A program made the position numbers and the translations under genes. This document shows, piece after piece, positions 16,859-24,714 of a DNA stretch of 34,710 bases. The notes beneath the pieces are model-generated. The model searched no databases. It saw only the letters and a list, made by a program, of their open reading frames with translations, and was not told where the DNA came from. The first letter of the stretch is position 1. Each line of letters begins with the position of its first letter. Source of the DNA: Gardnerella vaginalis. GTDB taxonomy: Bacteria; Actinomycetota; Actinomycetes; Actinomycetales; Bifidobacteriaceae. The stretch lies in contig NZ_KQ956813.1 of NCBI RefSeq assembly GCF_001546455.1, positions 217,309-252,018 of the forward strand. Direction: 5' to 3'.

Positions 16859-18142
16859 TTAGCACAAAGCGGCATGAAGAGCTGTAGCAGATCCATCTGT
16901 AAGACTTGCCACCTGATCAATAGCAACCCTTAAACGCTCATCTTCGCTAGAGCAAGCGTTCCAATCACTTATAAACACAGATTCCATAGCATCGTGCGCT
17001 CGCGGAGATTTGCTCATAAAAACCTCCACCAAATCCGTTAGGATTTTTTGCTCACGCCTATAAAACTCGCGCTCCCTAGGCTGGATTATAAAATGCACAG
17101 CCAAACTTTTTAGAACGATTATCTCGTAAGATGTTTCTGGCGGAATAACAATGTTTGCACGATAGCGTATTAAGGCGCCGTTGCCGTATTTTTCTCGAGT
17201 TGCGCGCTCAACAGAGCTTGCAAACCTGCCGATTAAAGCGCTAGTAATGTTCTTTAAGTGTGCAAGCGATCTTCTAGAACCATCAAACGAATCTGGGAAC
17301 ATATTGCGAGCGCGTAAACGCTTAAAAGCAGCTAAAAGATTATCCGCATCCCACTGAGTTCCGTACCAATTATGAGCTTCTTGAATAACCTGATCTGCAA
17401 CATTTGAATCCGAAACAAGCTCTGGATTAAAAGCTCCCGTAACAATTGCATCTTCAATATCGTGAACACTGTATGCAATGTCGTCGGAAAGATCCATAAT
17501 CTGGCACTCAATAGGCTTCGATTCGCGCGGAGAGCCAGTTTTTAGCCAATTAAAAACTTCCCTGTCGTCTGGGTAAACGCAGAATTTTAAATCGCGCTCG
17601 CCTTTATCGTGCGCTTTTGCTTCATCAAGACCCCAAGGATATTTAACGGCTGCATCTAATGCTGCACGCGTAAGATTTACGCCTGCACTAGCGCCATTTT
17701 CTCTAAAAACTTTAGGCTCTAAACGTGTTAAAAGCCTAAGAGTTTGTGCGTTTCCTTCGAATCCGCCAATGTTGCTGGCGATTTTTGCAAGCGCGCGCTC
17801 GCCATTATGCCCAAAAGGCGGGTGACCCAAGTCGTGAGACAAACATGCACAATCTACAACGTCTGGGTCTGCTCCAAGCATTGAAGCGATTTGTCTGCCA
17901 ATTTGCGCAACTTCTAATGTGTGCGTTAATCGCGTGCGAGCAAAATCGTCGGAGCCTGCTACAAGTACCTGACTTTTTGCGCCAAGTCTTCTAAGCGCCG
18001 AAGAGTGGATTATTCTGGCTCTATCTCGCTCAAATGGCGTGCGAGCGCGAGTGTGGTGAGGCTCACTTGCCCAACGCTCTGTATCGTGCAAATCGTATTC
18101 TCCAACAACTTCGTTATCGGAATCAATAACATCATCGCACAT
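16859..18142 (-). CDS. dgt: dGTP triphosphohydrolase-like HD-domain protein
   Basis: A 427-residue HD-superfamily protein of the deoxyguanosinetriphosphate triphosphohydrolase-like group, which converts dNTPs to deoxynucleosides and triphosphate. Family motifs are RTPFERDRARIIHSSALRRL (34-53), H74 in TRLTHTLEVAQIGR, and the HD pair H103-D104 in CLSHDLGHPPFGHNGE. A later metal ligand lies in MDLSDDIAYSVHDIEDA. The ATG at 18142 is chosen because GGAGGAGG precedes it; a start at 18160 would run through that site. The 8-bp repeat array and the alr stop codon lie just upstream. dnaG follows on the same strand. Confidence 0.93.
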   Translation of the reverse strand: MCDDVIDSDNEVVGEYDLHDTERWASEPHHTRARTPFERDRARIIHSSALRRLGAKSQVLVAGSDDFARTRLTHTLEVAQIGRQIASMLGADPDVVDCACLSHDLGHPPFGHNGERALAKIASNIGGFEGNAQTLRLLTRLEPKVFRENGASAGVNLTRAALDAAVKYPWGLDEAKAHDKGERDLKFCVYPDDREVFNWLKTGSPRESKPIECQIMDLSDDIAYSVHDIEDAIVTGAFNPELVSDSNVADQVIQEAHNWYGTQWDADNLLAAFKRLRARNMFPDSFDGSRRSLAHLKNITSALIGRFASSVERATREKYGNGALIRYRANIVIPPETSYEIIVLKSLAVHFIIQPREREFYRREQKILTDLVEVFMSKSPRAHDAMESVFISDWNACSSEDERLRVAIDQVASLTDGSATALHAALC

Positions 18143-18159
18143 TAAAAACCTCCTCCACA

Positions 18160-18198
18160 AATCGCTAAATCACTAAATCAACAATCGCTAAATCGCTA
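18160..18198. repeat. 8-bp tandem repeats between alr and dgt
   Basis: The plus strand reads AATCGCTA, AATCACTA, AATCAAC, AATCGCTA, AATCGCTA in succession. The last unit includes the alr stop codon (18196-18198), and the array ends 18 bp before the dgt start. It fills the whole space between alr and the dgt ribosome-binding site. Confidence 0.8.
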
Positions 18199-19551
18199 AA
18201 TCAAGCTCTTTTGGTCTAACATTTTTATGTCTTCTTTTGGCAGAACTTCGTAAGCATTTTTATACAATCTAGGAACTCTAGGGCCAATCCCCGTCATAAT
18301 CTCGTAGCTTATTGTTCCTGCGGCTGCTGCCCAATCGTCTGCCGTTGGCTCCGCATATTCTAAGCCTCTTCCTGGGCCAAAAAGCCTGACTGTGTCTCCT
18401 TCTTTAACTCCAAGATCTTTAGCACTGCCATTTAAGTCAACAATAAACTGATCCATGCAAACACGCCCCGAAACATGCAAAAGCAAAGGGCCATTTTTAG
18501 TTTCAAATCGAACTGGACCTCCAGGCTTATTAACATGCCTTGATCCTTGCATATCGAATCCGCTAGAAGCGCGCAAAATGCCATCCGCATACCCGAGTGG
18601 AACTATTGCTGTGCTTGTATTGTCTGGTGTTAAATATGTGCGGCCGTACGAAATTCCATGCCCCGCTTCTACGGATTTAACTGTTCCTAGCTGCGCTTGC
18701 AAAGTCATAGCTGGACGCAAATCGTAAGTTTGAGGCGCTCCCATAACGGGGTCTGGCTCATATCCGTACAATCCAATTCCTGGGCGAACAAGCTCAAATC
18801 GTATTTCTGGCCTGTTAAGAGTTGCAGCCGTATTAGCTAAATGGCGAATTTTAGGCGCCAAACCAGCCTCGCGCATTCTTTGAGTAAAATCGTGGAATTG
18901 CTCAATTTGCCTATCTGTAGACGCCACAAACTCTGGAACATCTGGGCAATCAGCAACAGCCAAATGACTCCACTGGCCAATAACCTCAATTAATCCTTGA
19001 CTAGAATATTCACTAAGTTTTTTTAAAGCATCACTAAAGCCAGCAGGCGTAAAACCGTTTCTGCCAAATCCTGTATCTACCTTAACGTGCACGCGAGCGG
19101 TAGCGCCAAGCGATTTAGCGGCGAGCGCAACAGCGTCAATTGAATCCAGCGAGCCAACAGAAATATCAATATCCGCGTTTATTAAATCCGCAAAAAGAGA
19201 CGTTGGAGCACTGGTAAGCCACGTAAGAATACGGCATCTGCTTGAGTCAATTCCACATTTACGAAGACGCAAAGCCTCGTAAGGCTGAGCTGTACCAAGC
19301 CAAGTCGCTCCCCCTGCAAGAGCTGCAAGGGCGCTAGGAATAAGCCCGTGACCATAAGCGTCTGCTTTAACAACTCCCATAACTGCTGGCGATTTTTGCC
19401 CAGGCTTCAAATCTTTAGAAACACGCTCAACAAGAGTTCGCATATTATCTCTTAGCGCTTTTAAATCTACGATTACCTGCCCCGGGTATGTGCTTAAGGC
19501 GCGAGCATAGTTTTCTTGCAAAATCGCTTGTATACTCGAATTTTTACACAT
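18196..19551 (-). CDS. alr: Alanine racemase
   Basis: A PLP-dependent enzyme that interconverts L- and D-alanine for peptidoglycan. It has 451 residues from the ATG at 19551, which follows AAAGG with 8 nt spacing. The longer frame to 19635 adds a Lys/Val-rich extension coded by a 6-bp tandem repeat and has no ribosome site. The PLP lysine is K62 in GVVKADAYGHGL. The TALE-barrel continues to about 290. The C-terminal beta domain carries the second catalytic tyrosine region GISYGRTYLT and the substrate region VCMDQFIVDL. It lies between the GNAT gene and dgt on the same strand. Confidence 0.95.
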   Translation of the reverse strand: MCKNSSIQAILQENYARALSTYPGQVIVDLKALRDNMRTLVERVSKDLKPGQKSPAVMGVVKADAYGHGLIPSALAALAGGATWLGTAQPYEALRLRKCGIDSSRCRILTWLTSAPTSLFADLINADIDISVGSLDSIDAVALAAKSLGATARVHVKVDTGFGRNGFTPAGFSDALKKLSEYSSQGLIEVIGQWSHLAVADCPDVPEFVASTDRQIEQFHDFTQRMREAGLAPKIRHLANTAATLNRPEIRFELVRPGIGLYGYEPDPVMGAPQTYDLRPAMTLQAQLGTVKSVEAGHGISYGRTYLTPDNTSTAIVPLGYADGILRASSGFDMQGSRHVNKPGGPVRFETKNGPLLLHVSGRVCMDQFIVDLNGSAKDLGVKEGDTVRLFGPGRGLEYAEPTADDWAAAAGTISYEIMTGIGPRVPRLYKNAYEVLPKEDIKMLDQKSLI

Positions 19552-19560
19552 ATCTTGCGC

Positions 19561-19596
19561 CTTTACTTTTAGTTTTAGTTTTACGTTTACTTTTAT
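19561..19596. repeat. 6-bp tandem repeats in the alr leader
   Basis: Six units read CTTTAC, TTTTAG, TTTTAG, TTTTAC, GTTTAC and TTTTAT on the plus strand. They begin 10 bp before the alr start codon, so the mRNA leader is a run of purine-rich hexamers that includes the AAAGG ribosome site at its end. Confidence 0.8.
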
Positions 19597-19649
19597 ATCT
19601 ACTATATATGCAAGTATTTTTGACTTACATTTCAATACTGCTAATACTT

Positions 19650-20195
19650 CTAATACCGTATTACATGATTATGCGAGCGCAACCATTGATACGCGATTCT
19701 AGTTGCACTATGCGCGCGATTTGGAATTACAACAAGACCACACTTGCTAAAGCCTTCTCGCAAAATAACTTTTTGCATAATCAAGTTGTCGGGATGAGTG
19801 TCGATTCTAACATTAGAGTAGTTGCTCTTGGCCCATTTTAAACACTCTCTTGCCATTTTTGGCTTGACTCCCGAAGATGCAAGTCTATGGATTGTAACGT
19901 ATGGCAAAACGTCATCTAGCCACGCTCCGTCAATCTTTGCGTAGACTTCATCAGTCCCTTCGCACAGTGCAAATTGTGCCAAAATGCGCTCTTCTCCAAA
20001 GTCTGGGTCCGTGTCTACAAGAAGATTAAAACGGTTCAAACGAATATCTTCTATAACACTAGATGTTAGAGGAAAACGATCTCCCCATTGATGAGGATTG
20101 CCATTATTTGCCATAAACACTCTTGCTCTCTTATAAATATTTTCAATATCTTTTAGATCGCTAAGAGTTGCTTTCCTCAATCTTATTTCACACAT
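19650..20195 (-). CDS. GNAT-family N-acetyltransferase
   Basis: A 181-residue protein with the GNAT acetyl-CoA fold. It begins IRLRKATLSDLKDIENIYKRAR, a typical first strand and helix. The acetyl-CoA region is represented by YVTIHRLASSGVKPKMARECLKWA (about 98-121). The C-terminal RIDTHPDNLIMQKVILREGFSKCGLV is characteristic of RimI-like members. The start at 20195 follows a G-rich site (GGGGGG, 3 nt spacing). It lies between luxS and alr. Its acceptor substrate is unknown. Confidence 0.85.
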   Translation of the reverse strand: MCEIRLRKATLSDLKDIENIYKRARVFMANNGNPHQWGDRFPLTSSVIEDIRLNRFNLLVDTDPDFGEERILAQFALCEGTDEVYAKIDGAWLDDVLPYVTIHRLASSGVKPKMARECLKWAKSNYSNVRIDTHPDNLIMQKVILREGFSKCGLVVIPNRAHSATRIAYQWLRSHNHVIRY

Positions 20196-20254
20196 ACACC
20201 CCCCTATGCTTAGAATATGGCGATTTTACAGTATTACACAAGCAACGCAGCAAA

Positions 20255-20755
20255 TCACACAATCTTGCGCTCAAAAGGATCGGAGCTAATGCCCTTGTCT
20301 AAAATATCTTTGCACCATTGACGCGCACCAAACAAGCTGTGGTCGCGGTAGTTTCCGCAAGACTCAATTGTTGTAGCTGGAACATCTTCCCATGTTGCCT
20401 TAAACGCAATAAACTCAAGCGATTCCTTTAGTGCGCGCGCAACATCTTCCGTGCTATGCGTACCCCAAGTTAAAAGGTGGAATCCTGTACGGCAGCCAAA
20501 CGGAGAGCAATCAATGTAGCCTTCAATGCGCTGGCGCAAAAGAACAGCAATCGTGTGCTCAATCGTATGCAAAGCTCCCGTAGGAATAGCCTCTTGGTTA
20601 GGCTGAGTTAGGCGAATATCGTAGTTGGAAATAACATCTCCATTAGGGCCTTTTTGCGTATCAATATAGCGAACATAAGGAGCCTTAACCTTAGTGTGAT
20701 CAAGCTCAAAGCTTTCTGGGCGAGGTGTTGGCTGGTTGTTTTGATTTTCGCTCAT
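20255..20755 (-). CDS. luxS: S-ribosylhomocysteine lyase (LuxS)
   Basis: LuxS splits S-ribosylhomocysteine into homocysteine and DPD, the precursor of autoinducer-2, in the activated methyl cycle. The 166-residue product has the metal ligands H63 and H67 ([10 protein letters not shown]) and C133 (ESCGNYRDH). The general-base glutamate is E55, and the active cysteine is C88 in [11 protein letters not shown]. The ATG at 20755 is chosen because AGGA lies 8 nt upstream; an ATG at 20764 sits directly on that AGG. No methylthioadenosine/SAH nucleosidase (pfs) gene is adjacent. The downstream neighbour on the same strand is the GNAT gene. Confidence 0.97.
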   Translation of the reverse strand: MSENQNNQPTPRPESFELDHTKVKAPYVRYIDTQKGPNGDVISNYDIRLTQPNQEAIPTGALHTIEHTIAVLLRQRIEGYIDCSPFGCRTGFHLLTWGTHSTEDVARALKESLEFIAFKATWEDVPATTIESCGNYRDHSLFGARQWCKDILDKGISSDPFERKIV

Positions 20756-20770
20756 TTTATCCATCCTAAC

Positions 20771-20809
20771 TTGTATTCCATGCGCAAAATATATGCGCAA
20801 AATCCATGC
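20771..20809. repeat. 13-bp tandem repeats in the luxS leader
   Basis: The three units TTGTATTCCATGC, GCAAAATATATGC and GCAAAATCCATGC lie 16 bp upstream of the luxS start codon. The first unit is diverged at its left end. Confidence 0.65.
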
Positions 20810-20860
20810 GTAAATAACGATTACTAAATAATATTAGACGCTATTGTTACCAAACACACA

Positions 20861-20887
20861 TAAAATACGTAAAATACGTAAAATACA
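20861..20887. repeat. 9-bp tandem repeats, three units of TAAAATAC(G/A)
   Basis: TAAAATACG occurs twice, followed by TAAAATACA. The array lies in the 173-bp gap between the ABC ATPase stop and the luxS start. Confidence 0.8.
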
Positions 20888-20895
20888 TAAAAGCG

Positions 20896-20924
20896 AATTT
20901 AAAATGTTTTTTTATTTGCCACAA
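20896..20924 (-). promoter_or_regulatory. Possible luxS promoter
   Basis: On the minus strand TTGTGG is followed after 17 bases by TAAATT. It lies just after the ABC ATPase stop and about 140 bp before the luxS start, with the 9-bp and 13-bp repeat arrays in the transcribed leader. Both hexamers are imperfect. Confidence 0.3.
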
Positions 20925-20928
20925 ATGA

Positions 20929-22587
20929 TTACAAAGTAGCAGCATCAATAAGCTCGCGAGTGTAACTGTGTTTTGGATTAGTCAAGATTTGGCTTACAGG
21001 ACCCGACTCAACAACAGCGCCATCTTTTAGAACAACAACGCTAGACGCTAAATGCTGAATCATACCAAGATCGTGGCTAACAAAAATGCAAGCCATACTA
21101 GGGCGTTCTACGCGAATCTTAGCAAAAGCATCTAGGATTCTAGTGCGCTCTGCAACATCGATTGCACTCATTGGCTCGTCTGCAATTAAAACTCTAGGAT
21201 TATTGATTAACGCACGCGCAATTGCAACGCATTGAGCTTGACCACCAGAAAGCTGGCAAGGGTACCTTAAAGCAAAAATGCTAGGGTCTAATCCAACCAG
21301 ATTCAAAGCATCAAAAACCCTGGAATTAACGGCTTCTTCGCTAATGTGCTCGCTTTTACGCCATATTTCAAGCGGCTCAGCAACGCTTTTTTTAACTTGC
21401 CAACGAGGGTCTAAAGCGGCAAAAGGATGCTGAAACACAAGCGAACATTGTTTTCGCATATTTACATAAGCAGAGTCTTTTAAGCTTGATTTTCTAGCAT
21501 TTTCAACGGTTTCAACCGATTTTCCGCAGTATTCTATACTCCCCTGGCGTATTTCTTGCAATCCAAGCAAAGACCTAATCAAAGTTGTTTTACCACTTCC
21601 AGATCCGCCAATTAATGCTAAAGACTCGCCAACTCTAAGATTAAAGTCAACGCCTTTTAATGCTTCGACGCGAGTCTTTGCGCTTCCTAAAACAACATGA
21701 ACGTTTTTAGCTTTAAAAATGCAATCATCTTTAGAAGAATCGCTTTTATCTAAATCGCTTTTACCTAAATCGCTTTTATTACTGAGACTTAAATCATTGT
21801 TATAAGAACTCGAAGAATTTTTACTAAGACTTAAGGCGCGAGCTGCAAAAACAAGCTTTCGAGTTGAATCAATCTTAGGATTCTCTAGCAAATCGCCAAC
21901 ACGCGCACTATCGACTAATCGCCCAGAATCCAAAACGTAACAACGCGTAGCAGCGCTAGAAAGCACAGAAAAATCGTGAGTAACAAAAAGCATTGAAGCG
22001 CCCATATTGTCAACTAAAGATGTGAGCATTTTTACAACATCTTTTTGCGTAACAGAATCAAGAGCAGTGGTTGGCTCGTCTGCAAGAATCAACTTAGGGC
22101 ATGTTATAAGAGCTGTAGCAATGCCAACTCGCTGCATTTGCCCGCCCGAAAGCTCAAAAGTACGCTTATTTAAAACATTGGCACCTAAACCAACTTTTTC
22201 AAGCATGACTTTAACGCGATTTTGAATATCGTCTTCGTCTAAATTGTAATGAAGCCTAAGAGGTAACGCGATTTGCTCGCTAACACTCATAACGGGGTTA
22301 AGAGCGCGATCCGCTTGCTGAAAAACAACGCCAACATACTTGCCGCGAATACGCGCAAGCGCAGAATCGTTAGCGCCAACAGTTTGAGCATTGCCAACAT
22401 GGCAAGAGCCAGTAATCTTGCAATTAGACGGCACTAGGCCAATCGCAGCTCTTAAAAGCATTGATTTACCAGAGCCAGAAGATCCAACTAATCCAACGCG
22501 CTCGCCATCTTTAACGTTAAGCGAAACATTACTTAAAATGCGAGAAGATCCAATGCTAAGTGATAATCCTTTTATATCAAGACTCAT
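20929..22587 (-). CDS. Fused double ATPase of a dipeptide/oligopeptide ABC transporter
   Basis: A 552-residue protein with two complete ABC cassettes, equivalent to DppD and DppF joined. Cassette 1 has Walker A GSSGSGKS (35-42), signature [13 protein letters not shown] and Walker B LILADEPT. Cassette 2 has GGSGSGKT, signature [13 protein letters not shown] and VLIADEPM. A Ser/Asn/Asp/Lys linker of about 35 residues joins them and contains three KSDL-like repeats. The ATG at 22587 is preceded by GGGAG and lies inside the end of the permease gene, so translation is probably coupled. The protein powers peptide import on the cytoplasmic side of the membrane. Confidence 0.92.
   Translation of the reverse strand: MSLDIKGLSLSIGSSRILSNVSLNVKDGERVGLVGSSGSGKSMLLRAAIGLVPSNCKITGSCHVGNAQTVGANDSALARIRGKYVGVVFQQADRALNPVMSVSEQIALPLRLHYNLDEDDIQNRVKVMLEKVGLGANVLNKRTFELSGGQMQRVGIATALITCPKLILADEPTTALDSVTQKDVVKMLTSLVDNMGASMLFVTHDFSVLSSAATRCYVLDSGRLVDSARVGDLLENPKIDSTRKLVFAARALSLSKNSSSSYNNDLSLSNKSDLGKSDLDKSDSSKDDCIFKAKNVHVVLGSAKTRVEALKGVDFNLRVGESLALIGGSGSGKTTLIRSLLGLQEIRQGSIEYCGKSVETVENARKSSLKDSAYVNMRKQCSLVFQHPFAALDPRWQVKKSVAEPLEIWRKSEHISEEAVNSRVFDALNLVGLDPSIFALRYPCQLSGGQAQCVAIARALINNPRVLIADEPMSAIDVAERTRILDAFAKIRVERPSMACIFVSHDLGMIQHLASSVVVLKDGAVVESGPVSQILTNPKHSYTRELIDAATL
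21737..21781. repeat. In-frame 15-bp tandem repeats in the ATPase linker
   Basis: Three units (GAATCGCTTTTATCT, AAATCGCTTTTACCT, AAATCGCTTTTATTA) encode the repeated Asn/Gly/Asp-Lys-Ser-Asp-Leu part of the linker between the two ABC cassettes. Unit gain or loss would keep the reading frame. Confidence 0.8.
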
Positions 22588-23440
22588 TCTTAGACTCCCT
22601 ATTTGCTGGATTTGTAGCACTTCTTAAAACGTCGCCAAAAAGATTAAGAGACAAAACTGTTAATGTAACAATAAGACCAGGCCAGAGAGCTGCAAGAGGA
22701 TAAACGTGAATCAAAGTAACCGAAGTAGAAAGCACACGACCCCAGCTCGGCACTCCCGAAGGAACGCCAACACCAAGATAAGTCAATCCGCTTTCCGCCA
22801 AAATAACAGTTCCTGCAGAAAGCGAAAGCTGAACGGAAGCGATTGGCAAAATATTAGGAAAAACATGCTTTAAAAGAACGTAGCTTCTGCTAGCGCCATT
22901 AGAAACAGCACAATCAACGTAGTTGGACTTAAGAACAAGAACAGCACTTGGATGCAAAATACGCGCAAGATTTAAGCCGTAGCCAAATCCACATGCAAGC
23001 ATGATTACAAGAACGGATGCCCCAAGAGGCACAGCAAGCATAAGAGCAATCAAAACCGTTGGAATAGAGATTAAGGCATCCACAGCCATAATGCTTACGG
23101 AACGAATTTTTTGAACGCGGCAAATCGTAAAGCTTAAAATCACAAACCCAACAACGCTTGCAATCGCAACCGTTGAAATAACAAGCAAAATCTCTACTCT
23201 AGAACCAGCCATAAGCCAACTAAGCATATCGGCACCAGTGCCGTCTGTGCCAAGCCAATGCTTTAGAGAAGGCTTTTGCCATACCTGGTAGCCGTTTGTT
23301 TCTAGAAGAGAGTAGGGCGTCCACACAAAAGAAAGTGCGGCTACAAAAATCCACAAGCCCAAAACAATGCACACGAATTTTCCAATAACTCCGCTCCAAA
23401 TGCGGCTTAAAAACTTAATCATTGCTTGAATTGCCCCCAC
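22577..23440 (-). CDS. Peptide ABC transporter permease, DppC-like
   Basis: A 287-residue inner-membrane permease of the DppC/OppC class. The first hydrophobic helix is at about 20-42. A periplasm-side segment carries the family HWLGTDGTGADMLSWLMAGSR. Further helices and the EAA-type cytoplasmic loop (NGASRSYVLLKHVFPNILP) contact the ATPase. The GTG at 23440 is used because GGGGAG lies 8 nt upstream, overlapping the end of the preceding permease gene. An ATG 18 bp inside is the alternative. Its end overlaps the ATPase start by 11 bp. Confidence 0.93.
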   Translation of the reverse strand: MGAIQAMIKFLSRIWSGVIGKFVCIVLGLWIFVAALSFVWTPYSLLETNGYQVWQKPSLKHWLGTDGTGADMLSWLMAGSRVEILLVISTVAIASVVGFVILSFTICRVQKIRSVSIMAVDALISIPTVLIALMLAVPLGASVLVIMLACGFGYGLNLARILHPSAVLVLKSNYVDCAVSNGASRSYVLLKHVFPNILPIASVQLSLSAGTVILAESGLTYLGVGVPSGVPSWGRVLSTSVTLIHVYPLAALWPGLIVTLTVLSLNLFGDVLRSATNPANRESKNES

Positions 23441-23445
23441 TTAAA

Positions 23446-24414
23446 TCACTCCCCACTTGAATCTTGGCTAAGCCTTGAATCTAGCAAACGATGCAAAACG
23501 TCAATCGCAAAACCAACAAGCAAGAACAATGCAGAAAGCATAAAAAGATTGCCCTGAACAGATATAAGATCACGCAAACCAACATCGCGCACAAGACCCA
23601 TGCCCATTCCAGGAAGAGAAAACAGATTTTCAATAACCATTACGCCCATAATCATGTGCGCAAAAGTCAAGCCGATTACAGACACAAGCTGCGGCAAGGC
23701 TAATCGCAAGCCAACGCGCCAAATCATCTGCTTTTTAGTCATTCCGCAAGCCAAAGATTGCAAAGCAATATCACTATTAGAAATCTGCTCTAACGAGGCC
23801 GCCGTGTATCGCATAAAACCAGATCCAACAATAATTCCCACTGTTAATGCTGGAAGAATCAAAGACGAAAATGCGCTAGCAAAATCACACCAGCCATCTG
23901 TTGGAAAACCTTGAGTAGGGAAAATGCCAACCAATCCAATGCCTTTGCCAAAAATCATGATTAAAAGCATTCCGCCCCAAAGAGCAGGAATAGAGCCGCC
24001 TGTAATTGCGCAAAAGCGCAAAAATCCTTGCAAAGACTTGCCAGAATACAAAACTTGCAAACATCCCAGCGGAATGCCTATTGCGAGCGCAATCAAAAGT
24101 CCAAGAAAAATAAGAGGGAATGTTATGCTAGCGCGCATAGCAATCGTGGATGTAACGGAGCGACCCGTAAGCATTGAAACGCCAAAATCGCCTCTAAAAA
24201 CGCCAAAAATCCACTCTAAATATTGCATTAAAAGGGGCTTGTTTAAGCCTAAATCGCGCCTTAACTGCTCAACTTTTCCAGCTGGCGCATTTAAGCCTGC
24301 CATAACTTGAGCAACATCTCCAGGTAAAACCCTAAGAGCAAGAAATACGATTGCAGAAATAAACAACAAAGCAGCAAAAAACAGCGCAATGCGTCTAAGA
24401 ATCATGCGCTTCAT
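23446..24414 (-). CDS. Peptide ABC transporter permease, DppB-like
   Basis: A 322-residue permease of the DppB/OppB class with the canonical start MILRRIALFFAALLFISAIVFLALRVLPGD. The RDLGLNKPLLMQYLEWIFGVFRGDFG region and the EAA-type loop (ACGMTKKQMIWRVGLRLALPQL) are also present. About six transmembrane segments form the channel with the DppC-like partner. The ATG at 24414 is preceded by AAGGGG. The next permease gene begins 5 bp after its stop. A 300-bp structured gap separates it from the binding-protein gene upstream. Confidence 0.93.
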   Translation of the reverse strand: MKRMILRRIALFFAALLFISAIVFLALRVLPGDVAQVMAGLNAPAGKVEQLRRDLGLNKPLLMQYLEWIFGVFRGDFGVSMLTGRSVTSTIAMRASITFPLIFLGLLIALAIGIPLGCLQVLYSGKSLQGFLRFCAITGGSIPALWGGMLLIMIFGKGIGLVGIFPTQGFPTDGWCDFASAFSSLILPALTVGIIVGSGFMRYTAASLEQISNSDIALQSLACGMTKKQMIWRVGLRLALPQLVSVIGLTFAHMIMGVMVIENLFSLPGMGMGLVRDVGLRDLISVQGNLFMLSALFLLVGFAIDVLHRLLDSRLSQDSSGE

Positions 24415-24714
24415 ACAAACCCCTTACTTAATTTAATATTCCCGAGAATTTCCGCACTAACTCCGCTTTTTGTAGCTCTACACACCATTTTGAGCTACAA
24501 AACCCGTCAAATCGTTCGCGCGTTACAGCGCGCTCACGTCTTCGCCGCGCAGAAGCAGTGCTTCTGCCTCGAGCGGCTCAGCGCTCCGAATTACCTTCGC
24601 GCGCTACGCTTTAAGCGCGAAGGCAGGTCGTCGCGCCTGCTTTTGTTCCCAAAAACGCCAAATACGTAAACAAACGTGGGGAAAAAGAAACAAACTCGGG
24701 AAATTTAGACCAAA
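24415..24714. other. 300-bp gap between binding-protein and permease genes
   Basis: No gene is seen here. From the left it holds the permease leader, a perfect 11-bp hairpin (TTTTGTAGCTC at 24468-24478 with GAGCTACAAAA at 24492-24502), the GC-rich multi-hairpin island (24511-24647), and an A-rich stretch up to the stop codon of the binding-protein gene. Confidence 0.75.
24511..24647. ncRNA. GC-rich multi-hairpin island; candidate structured RNA element
   Basis: By direct count 84 of the 130 bases from 24511 to 24640 are G or C (65%), against an AT-rich surround. Five consecutive inverted repeats are visible: 24518-24533 (5-bp arms), 24549-24567 (9-bp arms around one base), 24571-24586 (5-bp arms), 24594-24623 (9-bp arms CCTTCGCGC/GCGCGAAGG) and 24623-24640 (5-bp arms GCAGG/CCTGC). 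On the plus strand the last hairpin is followed by TTTTGTT. In the operon mRNA (minus) the element lies directly after the binding-protein gene and could stabilise that transcript or damp read-through into the permeases. It might instead be a dispersed repeat or a separate small RNA. Confidence 0.45.

Noticed and set aside
19552..19635. N-terminal extension of alanine racemase
   Set aside because: The extra 28 residues are coded by 6-bp repeats, lack a ribosome site, and do not resemble the family N-terminus. The ATG at 19551 has AAAGG upstream.
24511..24647. tRNA or rRNA fragment explaining the GC-rich island
   Set aside because: No cloverleaf, T-loop or conserved rRNA segment could be recognised. 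The hairpins are serial rather than nested.
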